A stretch of 64,000 nucleotides of DNA from Brachybacterium fresconis (GTDB lineage: Bacteria > Actinomycetota > Actinomycetes > Actinomycetales > Dermabacteraceae), in assembly GCF_017876515.1 (NCBI RefSeq), contig NZ_JAGIOC010000001.1, positions 620,001 to 684,000 of the forward strand. Direction: 5' to 3'. Every line of letters starts with the position of its first letter. The first letter of the stretch is position 1. A program made the position numbers and the translations under genes. The notes under the pieces are model-generated. The model made no database searches. It saw only the letters and a program-made list of their open reading frames with translations, and had not been told where the DNA came from. Positions 1 to 8,150 of the stretch are shown here, in pieces.

Positions 1-251
1 GCGTCGGGGGCGGACTGCAGATCGGGCACGACCACGAAGCGGGGCTCTCCGAACAGGGAGGGACTGGCCACCTGGGTGAGTGATCCGGGCCCGGCGGCCT
101 CCCCGGAGAGGTCGTGGATCGCGACCGAGGGATCGGCCTCCTTCGCCAGCGTCCGCAGTCGTCGCACCGCCCGGTCCGCGATCAGCGTCTCGGTGCCGTG
201 GACGAGCACGATCGGTGCGAGGGCGACGCTGTGCCACTCGACATCGCTCAC
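1..251 (-). CDS. holA: DNA polymerase III delta subunit, N-terminal part (truncated by window edge)
   Basis: HolA opens the beta sliding clamp as part of the clamp-loader complex. The first 83 or so codons are present, from a GTG start preceded by AGGAG on the minus strand. The translation begins VSDVEWHSVALAPIVLVHG and continues through a stretch ending FGEPRFVVV, which matches the N-terminal nucleotide-binding-like domain of delta. It lies directly downstream of comEC on the same strand, the usual comEC-holA order in actinobacteria. The C-terminal two thirds lie outside the window. The call rests on this short N-terminus plus the neighbourhood. Confidence 0.8.
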   Translation of the reverse strand, partial: MSDVEWHSVALAPIVLVHGTETLIADRAVRRLRTLAKEADPSVAIHDLSGEAAGPGSLTQVASPSLFGEPRFVVVPDLQSAPD

Positions 252-286
252 GGGGACTCCTGACTGCTCGGGGACGAGAGACGATC

Positions 287-2650
287 CTATCGGGCCGGGC
301 CGACGGATCGCGCCGTGGCGGGGTCGGCCGCCTGCAGCACGACCGTGCCGTGGACATCGGTGCGGATCACGGGCGTGCCCAGACCGGCCAGCATGCCGAG
401 CGTCTCCTCGGTGGGATGCCCGAAGGTGTTCTCCTGGCCGACGGTGATCAGCGCGAGCTCCGGGTCCAGACGCCGGTACAGCTCCTCGTCCTGGCGGCGG
501 GAGCCGTGATGGGCGACCTTGACGATGTCCGCGGTGCCGGGGCCTTCGGCCAGCACCTCGGCCTGCGCGGCGGGCTCGAGGTCGCCGAGGGCGATCAGAC
601 GGGTGCCGTCCGCCCAGCTGGCCGCGAGGGCGACGGAGCAGTCGTTCGCCGCGTCCCCCTCCCCGGTCCCCTCCTCCCGTGCGGTCGCGGACAAGGCGTC
701 CGCGGCCGAACCGGGCCACAGCACGGTCAGGCCGATCCCGTCCTCCTGCCAGGAACGGCCGGTGGTGGCCACGGTCGTCGGGACCCCGGGGACCACCGCG
801 TCCGCGGCCTCCGGCAGCGGGCAGATCCACTGCGCAGCGGGGACGCGGTTCCCGGTCAGGGCGGTGCGGCCACCGGCGTGGTCGAGGTGCGGGTGGGTCA
901 GGACGAGCAGGTCGATGCGCGCCACGTGCAGGGTGTCCAAGCAGCGGTCCAGCGCGGCGGGTTCCGGGCCCGTGTCGATCAGAACGGTCGGTGCGTGCTG
1001 CGGATCCCCCCTCGCGCGCAGCAGCACCGCATCGCCCTGGCCGACCGCGCAGACGGCGAGGGTCCACTCGGGAACGCCCGCGATGGGCAGCACCCTCCCG
1101 ACGCCCGGGGCGAGCGCCGCCACGAGCACGGCGGCCGTCACCCAGCGCACCAGCGGGACCCGCCGGGCGGCGATCGCGAGGGTCAGGCCCAGCAGCACGG
1201 CGATCGCCAGCAGAGCGCCCGCCGCGCCCTCGGGCACGGCGATCCGCGATCCCGGCAGGGAATCCGCGGTGCGCGCGATGAGCAGCACCAGGTGCGCTCC
1301 CCCGGCGGCGACCGTGTCCAGCAGCTGCGCCGCCGCCGGCCAGACCAGGCCGATCACGAGGGCCAGCAGCCCGATCACGGTGGTGGGGCCGACGAGCGGG
1401 GCGACCAGAAGATTGACGGGGACCGCCCATGCGGAGACCTCGGGGGTCAGCAGGATCAGCAGGGGTGTGCAGGCCAGCTGGGCGACCAGCGGCACCGCGA
1501 TCACCAGCGCCGCCGTCCTCCCCAGCCGTCCTCCGCCGAGCTCGACCAGGACCCCCGCCACCGGGGGCGCGGCCAGCAGGATCGCCGCGGTGGCGAGGGC
1601 GGACAGCAGGAATCCGACGGAGGCGGCGGTGACCGGGTCCAGGACGGACCACAGGGCGACGGTCAGTGCAAGGGCCGCGACCGGGGAGGCGCGCACCCCG
1701 GCGAAGCGAGCGGCCAGCAGCGGCGCGGCCATGGTGGCGGCGCGCTGGACGCTGGGCTCGTCGCCGACCAGCCACACATACCCCGCCATCACCGCGCCGG
1801 CGATCACCAGGCGGGGTCGGCGCCGCACCCCGGCCAGCAGCAGCGGTCCCAGGACGGCGGCGAGCACGAGCGCGATGTTCGCCCCGGAGACGGCGATCAG
1901 ATGGGAGATCCCCGCGCGCCGCATCATCTCCTCGCTCTCGGTGCCGAGCCCGACGGTGTCCCCGGTGGTCATCCCGCGCACCAGCGCCGCCTCGTCGGCG
2001 GGCAGATGCGCGGTGTCCTGACGGGCCCGGTCCCGCAGCGCCTGGCGGGCGCCGCGGAGTCGACCCGTCCCGGGCGGAGGCTCGACCCTGGAGACCGCCG
2101 TGGCCTCCAGCACCAGCAGGCCGTCGCTGCTGCGCAGGGCGCCTCGGACTCGGATCCTCTCGCCGTCGCGGATCTGTGCCAGGGCACCGGCGCTGTCCCG
2201 CTCCGCCCGGACCAGCACCGGCAGCGAGGCGGGAAGCTGGGCCTGCTCACGGCCCAGCCGGACCTGTCCGGCGACGGTGCGCGTCATCACCTGCATCCCG
2301 CCGCGGGCCCAGGTCGGCCCGGCCTCGGGCGGGGCGGGGTCCTCCCCCGTGATCAGGGTGAGTTCGACGATCAGACCGTCCGCTGCCGCTTCCTGCAGCT
2401 GCTGGTCGGTGCCGCCATGGCGCTCCAGGGCGGGCACCAGCAGCACACCGGCCAGCACCACGAGAGCGAGATGGGCGAGGAGCTCGTGGCGGGTCCGGAA
2501 GCCGTGGACCAGCAGGAGCACGGTCAGCACCACGGCGATCAGCAGAGCGCCCCCGGCGACCGCGGCCGCCGTGCCGGCGGTGACGCCGAGGACCGCGAGA
2601 GCCCAGACGCAGGTGGCGGCCGGGAGCAGCCGGAGGTCGGCCGCGGTCAT
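287..2650 (-). CDS. comEC: ComEC/Rec2-family DNA-uptake membrane protein
   Basis: ComEC forms the inner-membrane channel that imports single-stranded DNA during transformation. The 787-residue product has several N-terminal membrane segments and an OB-like region. The central competence domain carries GISHLIAVSGANIALV, followed by many hydrophobic helices. The C-terminal metallo-beta-lactamase-like domain has THPHLDHAGG and a later VKVAHHGS motif. Length and domain order match full-length ComEC. Its ATG overlaps the comEA stop by 4 bp, so the two are translationally coupled, and holA follows after 35 bp. Competence itself cannot be inferred, because many non-competent actinobacteria keep the gene. 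Confidence 0.95.
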   Translation of the reverse strand: MTAADLRLLPAATCVWALAVLGVTAGTAAAVAGGALLIAVVLTVLLLVHGFRTRHELLAHLALVVLAGVLLVPALERHGGTDQQLQEAAADGLIVELTLITGEDPAPPEAGPTWARGGMQVMTRTVAGQVRLGREQAQLPASLPVLVRAERDSAGALAQIRDGERIRVRGALRSSDGLLVLEATAVSRVEPPPGTGRLRGARQALRDRARQDTAHLPADEAALVRGMTTGDTVGLGTESEEMMRRAGISHLIAVSGANIALVLAAVLGPLLLAGVRRRPRLVIAGAVMAGYVWLVGDEPSVQRAATMAAPLLAARFAGVRASPVAALALTVALWSVLDPVTAASVGFLLSALATAAILLAAPPVAGVLVELGGGRLGRTAALVIAVPLVAQLACTPLLILLTPEVSAWAVPVNLLVAPLVGPTTVIGLLALVIGLVWPAAAQLLDTVAAGGAHLVLLIARTADSLPGSRIAVPEGAAGALLAIAVLLGLTLAIAARRVPLVRWVTAAVLVAALAPGVGRVLPIAGVPEWTLAVCAVGQGDAVLLRARGDPQHAPTVLIDTGPEPAALDRCLDTLHVARIDLLVLTHPHLDHAGGRTALTGNRVPAAQWICPLPEAADAVVPGVPTTVATTGRSWQEDGIGLTVLWPGSAADALSATAREEGTGEGDAANDCSVALAASWADGTRLIALGDLEPAAQAEVLAEGPGTADIVKVAHHGSRRQDEELYRRLDPELALITVGQENTFGHPTEETLGMLAGLGTPVIRTDVHGTVVLQAADPATARSVGPAR

Positions 2651-3573
2651 ACCGTGGCCTGCCCGCGGATCTCCTCGAGGGTGGCGGGCCCGATCCCGGA
2701 GACCTCCAGCAGTGCGTCGACCGAGGCGAAGGGACCGTTCTTCTCCCGATGCTCGACGATGCGCTGGGCGATCGCGGGGCCGACCCCTGGCAGGGCCTCC
2801 AGCTCGGTGGCGTCGGCGGTGTTCAGGTCGATCGGGGCGCCGGCATCCTCCGCCCCGTCCCCGGCTCCCGATCCGCTCGCGGCTCCGGCGGCGCTCTCGG
2901 CGCTCTCGGCGCCGCCGGGGTCCCGCGCGGAGGCCGGAGGCTCCTCCCCCGGCCGGGGCACGTAGATCTGTTCGCCGTCGTCGACGGGCCGGGCCAGGTT
3001 GACGGCGGACAGCTCGGCGTCCTCGTCCGGCCCGCCGGCGGCGCGCAGGGCGTCGTCCACCCGAGACCCGGCCGGCAGACGCACCACGCCCGGGCTCGAG
3101 ACCGCCCCGGAGACGTGCACGACGAGCTCCGCCGGGCTCGAGGACGCGGCGGCCGAGCCGTTCGGCGACGCGGTGCTCTGCGCGGTGGTCACGTGGTCCG
3201 GGCCGTCCCCGCCGTCCGAGGCCCCGCCTCCGCTCCCGCCCTGGTTCCCGGCGTTCTCGGCGTTCTCGGCGTTCTCGGCGCTCTCGGCGCTCTCGGCGAC
3301 CGTCGTCTCCTGCACCGTCACGGCCTCCGTCGTCAGCGGGACGGCGGAGCCGGCTCCGGAGAGATGGATGACCCCCACAGCGATGAGCACGAGCACGGCG
3401 ATCCCGACCAGCGCCGACGGGGAGGGCGCGGGCAGGGCGCGGCGGCGGGGCCGGTCCCCGTCGGCGTGGTCGTCGCCGGTGTGGTCACGGCGTGCGATCA
3501 GCGCCTGACCGGTGCGACGGTGCCGACCGGCTCGGCCGTGTCCCCCTCCGGGGGATCCTGGCTGTGCTCCCAT
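2647..3573 (-). CDS. comEA: ComEA-family helix-hairpin-helix DNA-binding protein
   Basis: ComEA is a membrane-anchored receptor that binds incoming double-stranded DNA and passes it to ComEC. The 308-residue product has a basic cytoplasmic N-terminus, one membrane helix (about residues 53-75), and a low-complexity linker of AESAESAENAENAENA type. A SLBB domain follows (VVHVSGAVSSPGVVRL), and then a C-terminal HhH pair (DLNTADATELEALPGVG and LLEVSGIGPATLEEI). The start is supported by a TAGGGT -10 box 7 nt before the ATG, which implies a leaderless mRNA. The gene overlaps comEC by 4 bp. Confidence 0.93.
   Translation of the reverse strand: MGAQPGSPGGGHGRAGRHRRTGQALIARRDHTGDDHADGDRPRRRALPAPSPSALVGIAVLVLIAVGVIHLSGAGSAVPLTTEAVTVQETTVAESAESAENAENAENAGNQGGSGGGASDGGDGPDHVTTAQSTASPNGSAAASSSPAELVVHVSGAVSSPGVVRLPAGSRVDDALRAAGGPDEDAELSAVNLARPVDDGEQIYVPRPGEEPPASARDPGGAESAESAAGAASGSGAGDGAEDAGAPIDLNTADATELEALPGVGPAIAQRIVEHREKNGPFASVDALLEVSGIGPATLEEIRGQATV
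3249..3299. repeat. 9-bp in-frame tandem repeat in the comEA linker
   Basis: Five or six copies of a 9-bp unit (TTCTCGGCG on the plus strand, with CTCTCGGCG variants) encode the repeated AES/AEN linker between the membrane anchor and the SLBB domain of ComEA. A shorter run of the same unit recurs near 2895-2910 in the second linker. Copy number could vary without a frameshift. Confidence 0.8.
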
Positions 3574-3580
3574 GGCCGCG

Positions 3581-3586
3581 ACCCTA
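3581..3586 (-). promoter_or_regulatory. -10 box TAGGGT of comEA (leaderless geometry)
   Basis: TAGGGT on the minus strand is followed by exactly 7 nt and then the comEA ATG, so transcription would begin at or next to the start codon. There is no Shine-Dalgarno sequence. No convincing -35 was found. Confidence 0.5.
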
Positions 3587-3632
3587 GGAAGAGACCAGGG
3601 CCGGGACCAGGGACGTCACGGCGTTGGGGACG

Positions 3633-3724
3633 CAGCACCCCTGGGGAGGAAGGACCGCTCAGATCAGTCCGGCCACCGCAGCACCCCTGGGGAGGAAGGA
3701 CCGCTCAGGACAGTCCGGCCACCG
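3633..3724. repeat. 46-bp tandem duplication (2 copies) covering the VKOR gene end
   Basis: Two adjacent 46-bp units start at 3633 and 3679 and differ at only two positions. The right-hand copy contains the last codons and stop of the VKOR gene. The left-hand copy is the same segment repeated in its 3' flank, with the stop codon retained (VAGLS-stop versus VAGLI-stop). Each unit includes the palindrome CCCCTGGGG. Confidence 0.9.
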
Positions 3725-4412
3725 CCAGCCACTGCTGCCAGAAGGCCGCGAGGATCGCGATGATCACCACCGCGTACCAGATCAGGCTCAGCACCACCCA
3801 GTGGCGCAGCACGCGCAGGAGAGGGCCGGGCAGGCGCAGGTCGCCGTTCTCGATCAGATGGGCGAGATTCGAGAAGAACATCGGGGCGGTCACGGCCCAG
3901 ATCACCATGCACCACGGGCACAGCGCCTGGATCAGGATGAGCGCGGAGATCGCCAGGAAGTGGACGTACCCGAACGCGAAGGTCATCCCACCCAGGCGGG
4001 CCCAGCGGAACCAGGTCGGCGACTGGGTGCCGCTGAGCATCAGGGAGCCGGCCACCGCCATGATGGCGAAGCCGGCCAGTCCGATCGCCTGGTTCGGGAT
4101 CCCCAGGGCGGAGGCCTGCCAGGTCATCATCACGTCGCCGCAGGAGATGAAGGGGTTGATGTCGCAGCCCAGGGACGCCCCGGGATTCGCGAGCAGGATC
4201 TCCTTGTCGAGCTGGAGCGCGAGCGCGGCGATCCAGCCGAGCAGGCCGCCGATCAGCAGCACCGCGCCGGTCAGCCGGGTCGGCGCACGTCGGGTCGCGG
4301 CGCGCTCCGCAGCGAGCTCGGCGTCGATCTCCGCCAGCAGCTCGGCGTCGGTGGGATCGGCGCTGCCGTCGGGTCCGGGGTCGGGTGCGTTCTGGCTCAT
4401 GGCGGGCGGCAT
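3705..4412 (-). CDS. Vitamin K epoxide reductase (VKOR) family membrane protein
   Basis: Bacterial VKOR re-oxidises DsbA-like proteins and passes electrons to quinone, driving disulfide formation outside the membrane in actinobacteria. The 235-residue protein has about five membrane helices after a hydrophilic acidic N-terminus. The loop cysteine pair (C83 and C91, GCDINPFISCGD) and the active-site CPWC (C165, C168) are both present. The alternative start M5 (ATG at 4400) is equally possible, because neither ATG has a strong ribosome site. The gene follows oleD by 37 bp on the same strand and may be co-transcribed with the ole genes, though I see no functional link. Confidence 0.92.
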   Translation of the reverse strand: MPPAMSQNAPDPGPDGSADPTDAELLAEIDAELAAERAATRRAPTRLTGAVLLIGGLLGWIAALALQLDKEILLANPGASLGCDINPFISCGDVMMTWQASALGIPNQAIGLAGFAIMAVAGSLMLSGTQSPTWFRWARLGGMTFAFGYVHFLAISALILIQALCPWCMVIWAVTAPMFFSNLAHLIENGDLRLPGPLLRVLRHWVVLSLIWYAVVIIAILAAFWQQWLAVAGLS

Positions 4413-4449
4413 CTTCCGTGCGGTGGTGACGGGTGGGCGCGGCGAGGAC

Positions 4450-5445
4450 TCAGTCGGTGACCGGGTGCTCGCGGAACCAGGCGGCGAGGTGCTCGTTGCC
4501 CTCGTCCATCGTGACCCGCGGCGTCCACTGCAGGCGCTCGCGGGTGCGGCGCTGGTCGAACCAGTGCGCGGTGGACATCTGCTCGGCCAGGAACTCGGTC
4601 ATCGGCGGTTCGTCGTGCCCGGGACGCGCGTCCCAGACCCGCTCGACGACGCGGCCGGCGAAGCGGGCCACGGATCCGGGGATCCGCAGGCTCGGGCGGG
4701 CGACGCCCGCGGCGTCGCACCAGCCGTGGAACACGTCCCGCACCGTGCGGGGCTCGCCGTTGGTGATCACGAAGCTCTCGCCGTGCACCTCGTCGATGCG
4801 GTCGTGCGCAGCGACGATGGCGTCGGCGGCATTGGTGACGTAGGTGGTGTCGATCAGGGCCATGCCCTCGTCCAGCAGCGGCAGCCGGCCGCTCTTCGCC
4901 CGGTCCACGATGCGGCCCACCAGCTGGGTGTCGCCGGGCCCCCACACGATGTGCGGGCGCACGGTGGTCACCGCGAGGCCGTCGGTCCCGTCGGCCTCCA
5001 TGGCCAGCAGCTCGGCGGCGGCCTTGGTGCGGGAGTAGGGGCCGCGAGCGCGCGAGGGGTCCGCGGGAGTGGCGTCCAGGCCTTCGATGGCGCGGCCGAG
5101 GTGGGCGACCGACGGGGAGGAGACGTTCACCAGCGTTCCGCCGCCGTGGGCGCGCAGGGCGTCCAGCACGTTGCGGGTGCCGTCGATGTTGATCGCGCGG
5201 TATTCGTGCTCCGGGCCGGAGATCGACACCTTCGCGGCGAGGTGGATGACGGCGTCGGCCCCGGCGATCGCCCGTCGGACGTCCTCGGGCTCGGTCAGCG
5301 AGCCGAGGACGTCCTCGACGCCGTCGATCCCTGCCGGGCGGCGCTGGAAGGCGCGCACGTGGGCTCCGCGGTCGCGCAGGGTCCGCGCGACGGCGCCGCC
5401 GAGCATGCCGGAGGCACCCGTGACCAGGATCGTCGGGGCGCTCAC
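4450..5445 (-). CDS. oleD: OleD, NADPH-dependent 2-alkyl-3-oxoalkanoate reductase
   Basis: OleD reduces the beta-keto acid made by OleA to a 2-alkyl-3-hydroxyalkanoate. The 331-residue product is an extended short-chain dehydrogenase related to 3-beta-hydroxysteroid dehydrogenases. It has the Rossmann motif TGASGMLG near the N-terminus and the catalytic YSRTK (YxxxK) mid-protein. The start is a GTG whose first four bases overlap the stop of oleBC, so the genes are coupled. The name rests on family membership plus its position as third gene of an oleA-oleBC-oleD operon; in isolation it could be any NAD-dependent epimerase/dehydratase. Confidence 0.9.
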   Translation of the reverse strand: MSAPTILVTGASGMLGGAVARTLRDRGAHVRAFQRRPAGIDGVEDVLGSLTEPEDVRRAIAGADAVIHLAAKVSISGPEHEYRAINIDGTRNVLDALRAHGGGTLVNVSSPSVAHLGRAIEGLDATPADPSRARGPYSRTKAAAELLAMEADGTDGLAVTTVRPHIVWGPGDTQLVGRIVDRAKSGRLPLLDEGMALIDTTYVTNAADAIVAAHDRIDEVHGESFVITNGEPRTVRDVFHGWCDAAGVARPSLRIPGSVARFAGRVVERVWDARPGHDEPPMTEFLAEQMSTAHWFDQRRTRERLQWTPRVTMDEGNEHLAAWFREHPVTD

Positions 5446-8150
5446 AGGGCGTCGGCCCTCTCCCCCCGCAGGGTCTGTCCGGCCCAGCGGGCCAGGGCCG
5501 CCCGGTCGATCTTGGAGTTGTGGCGGATGTCGGTGGGCAGACAGCTGGTGGTGAACACCGCGACCACCTCCGCGCCGGAGCGCTCCCGCACTGCGCGACG
5601 GACGGCCTCCTGCAGGGACGTGGAGGCGGCACGGGGTCGTCCCGCCTTCCCGGCGCGGTAGCCGTCCTCGGTCTCCAGGATCACCACGACCTGCTGGGTG
5701 CCGCGAGGGCCGACGACGGCGGCGCCGGCCCGGCGCACCGTCGGCACGGTCTCGGCCGCGTCCTCGACCTGCACCGGGGTGAAGAGCCCGTCGGCCGTGG
5801 CCAGGACGTGGTCCGCGCGGCCTTCGATCCACAGCCGGCCGTCCTCGTCGAGGTGGCCGACGTCGCCGGTGGCGTGCCAGCCGGTGAAGCGCATGGAGCG
5901 ATGGGTGGTGCCCCACAGCATCAGGTAGCGGTCGCGCACGTGCGGGGCGCGCACGAGCACCTCGCCGCTCACGCCGTGATCCTGGGAGATCTCGCCGGTG
6001 GTGCGGCCTTCGCCGTCCATCGGAGCGACAGCGAGCTCGACCCGGGGCACGGGGTGGCCGACGCACACGCCGGATCCCTCGCCCGCTGCGTCGATCTCTT
6101 CGAGGTCGATGGCGGCCACCGCCAGGCATTCGGTCATGCCGTACGGGGTGAGCGCCTTCGCATGCGGCATCAGGGACCGCAGCTCGCGCAGCAGATGCGC
6201 CGGGATCGGGGCGCCGGCGGAGAAGAAGCTCGCCGCGCTCGCCATCGCCGCCCGACCGTACTCGTCGAGCTGGGAGGCGGTGTCCAGGATGTTGCGCAGA
6301 GCCGCGGGGGCGGTGAAGACGGCGGGCTCGCCGAGGGCGTCGACCGCCGCGGCCAGGGCCGGGGCGGTCAGCTCGCCGGGACGGGTGATGTCCATGTCGG
6401 GGACCACGGACGGCGCGCCGAGCGCGGGTCCCAGCAGGGCGAAGGGGGCGAAGCCGGCGACCAGACCGCGCTCGGGATCGAGCTGGAGGGTGTCGCCGAC
6501 GGCGGTGAACATCGCGCTCATCTGCCGGTGCGTGTACACGGCACCCTTGGCCGGGCCGGTGGAGCCGGAGGTGAACAGGATCGCCGCGTCCGCGTCGGAA
6601 GCGGGCCAGGGGGCGTCCAGCGGGGCCCCGAGCTCGCGCATCATCGAACCGGACGTCGCCAGCTGGGCGATCGAGGTCTCGACCCCGAGGGCGACGCGAT
6701 CGACGGTGGGCAGCTGGTCGACGCTGATGCGTCGGCCGGGCCAGCCCATCGCCCGGGCGCCGACCAGCGCCTTGGGGATGCCGATCACCCAGTCGGGGTG
6801 GGACCCGATCACGGCGCGGGTGAGGCCGGGCACGCCCAGGCCGGCATCGGCGATCACGGCGACCGCCCCGATGCGCAGGCAGGCGTACAGGACGGCCGTG
6901 AGGTCGGCGCCGGGGGTGATCAGGATGCTGACGCGGTCGCCGGGGCGGATGCCGTGGCCGAGCAGTCCGGCGGCGATGTCGTCGACGCGGCGGTTCAGCA
7001 GCGACCAGGAGATCTCGCGGCGCTGCCCGTCGGCGTCGGCCATCTCGACCACGGCGGGGCTGTGGGCGTGGGCGGGATCGGCGGCCAGGCGGGCGATCGG
7101 CTCGCCGAGATGCCGCTCCGGGACCGGCTCGGCATAGGAGGATACCGGGCGCCAGGCCCCTGCCGCTCCGTCCTGCGACACCTGCTCCTGACCTGCGTCG
7201 GGGCCGAACCGCGCGGCCAGCCACTCGGCGACGAGACCGGCGACGTCGGCGTCCTCCCACACCAGGTGGGATGTCTTCTCGAAGCGGTGCACGTCCGCGT
7301 GGGGCACGCGCTCGATGAGATCGCGCAGATAGCGGTCGGAGAAGGTGATGTCCTTCGGGCCCCAGGCGAACAAGGTGGGGACCGTCAGCTCCCGGATGCC
7401 TTCGGCGACGCGCTCGAGCGTCGGCCGGGAGGGGTGATCGGCGCCGGCGGGGATGTCGGCGACGAACTGGTCGATGCCCTTGCGGCGGGCGCGGGTGCGG
7501 TACGGCGCGAGATAGGCGTCCTGGATCTCCCGCGGCAGCGGAGGCTTGCACAGCGACAAGGTGGTGCGCAGGAAGGTGTCGGTCAGGGAGGTCGAGGCGC
7601 TGCGGAATCCCGGCGCCGTGGCCAGCCGCAGGGCCGCGGGCAGCGACTCCCCCAGGTCCTGGTGCAGGCCGGTGTTGGTCAAGATCATCCCGGCCAGGTC
7701 ATGACGGTTGTCCAGGGCCCAGCCGGCCGAGATCAGACCGCCCCAGTCGTGGCCGACGGTGACCACCGGGCCGCGCAGCGAGAGCGCATCGGTCAGCAGC
7801 GACAGGTCGGTGATGCGGTCCTGGTAGCGGCGCGTCTCACCGGTGCGCTCGGACCAGCCCATCTCCAGCTGGTCGACCGCGACCAGACGCCAGGGGATGT
7901 CCTCGCGCACCAGGGAGCGGAACAGGAACGAGAAGGTCGGGTTGCCGTGGACGGCCAGCAGCGTGCCGCGCGGGGTGATGCCGCGCTCGGCGAGCCAGGG
8001 ACCGGAGTCCAGCAGGTGCCAGCGGCGCAGCTCCCCCGCGTGGTCGCGCACCTCGACCGTGCGGCTGAGGTGGGGGTCCACCCCGGGCATGCCGGGCACG
8101 TCGCCGGTGGCGGCCCGACGGCGGCCCGTGCTGCGGGTCGCGGCGTTCAC
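5442..8150 (-). CDS. oleBC: OleBC fusion: beta-lactone decarboxylase plus beta-lactone synthetase
   Basis: This roughly 900-residue protein joins two steps of long-chain olefin synthesis. Counting from the GTG one codon upstream (8153), the N-terminal alpha/beta hydrolase (about residues 25-320) resembles haloalkane dehalogenases and has nucleophile D136 in GHDWGG and a candidate catalytic H296. This is OleB, which decarboxylates a beta-lactone to a cis-olefin. After a linker comes an ANL-superfamily adenylation domain with the P-loop FTSGSTGPAKG (527-537) and YGMTE; this is OleC, which closes the beta-lactone using ATP. The start is set at the GTG whose GTGA overlaps the oleA stop. OleB and OleC are separate in proteobacteria; the fused form is known from Micrococcus and relatives. 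Confidence 0.92.
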   Translation of the reverse strand: MNAATRSTGRRRAATGDVPGMPGVDPHLSRTVEVRDHAGELRRWHLLDSGPWLAERGITPRGTLLAVHGNPTFSFLFRSLVREDIPWRLVAVDQLEMGWSERTGETRRYQDRITDLSLLTDALSLRGPVVTVGHDWGGLISAGWALDNRHDLAGMILTNTGLHQDLGESLPAALRLATAPGFRSASTSLTDTFLRTTLSLCKPPLPREIQDAYLAPYRTRARRKGIDQFVADIPAGADHPSRPTLERVAEGIRELTVPTLFAWGPKDITFSDRYLRDLIERVPHADVHRFEKTSHLVWEDADVAGLVAEWLAARFGPDAGQEQVSQDGAAGAWRPVSSYAEPVPERHLGEPIARLAADPAHAHSPAVVEMADADGQRREISWSLLNRRVDDIAAGLLGHGIRPGDRVSILITPGADLTAVLYACLRIGAVAVIADAGLGVPGLTRAVIGSHPDWVIGIPKALVGARAMGWPGRRISVDQLPTVDRVALGVETSIAQLATSGSMMRELGAPLDAPWPASDADAAILFTSGSTGPAKGAVYTHRQMSAMFTAVGDTLQLDPERGLVAGFAPFALLGPALGAPSVVPDMDITRPGELTAPALAAAVDALGEPAVFTAPAALRNILDTASQLDEYGRAAMASAASFFSAGAPIPAHLLRELRSLMPHAKALTPYGMTECLAVAAIDLEEIDAAGEGSGVCVGHPVPRVELAVAPMDGEGRTTGEISQDHGVSGEVLVRAPHVRDRYLMLWGTTHRSMRFTGWHATGDVGHLDEDGRLWIEGRADHVLATADGLFTPVQVEDAAETVPTVRRAGAAVVGPRGTQQVVVILETEDGYRAGKAGRPRAASTSLQEAVRRAVRERSGAEVVAVFTTSCLPTDIRHNSKIDRAALARWAGQTLRGERADAL

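Noticed and set aside
80..2965. 961-codon plus-strand reading frame over comEC
   Set aside because: Composition is Arg/Gly/Pro-rich as expected for the antisense of a GC-rich gene, with no recognisable domain; comEC on the other strand is certain.
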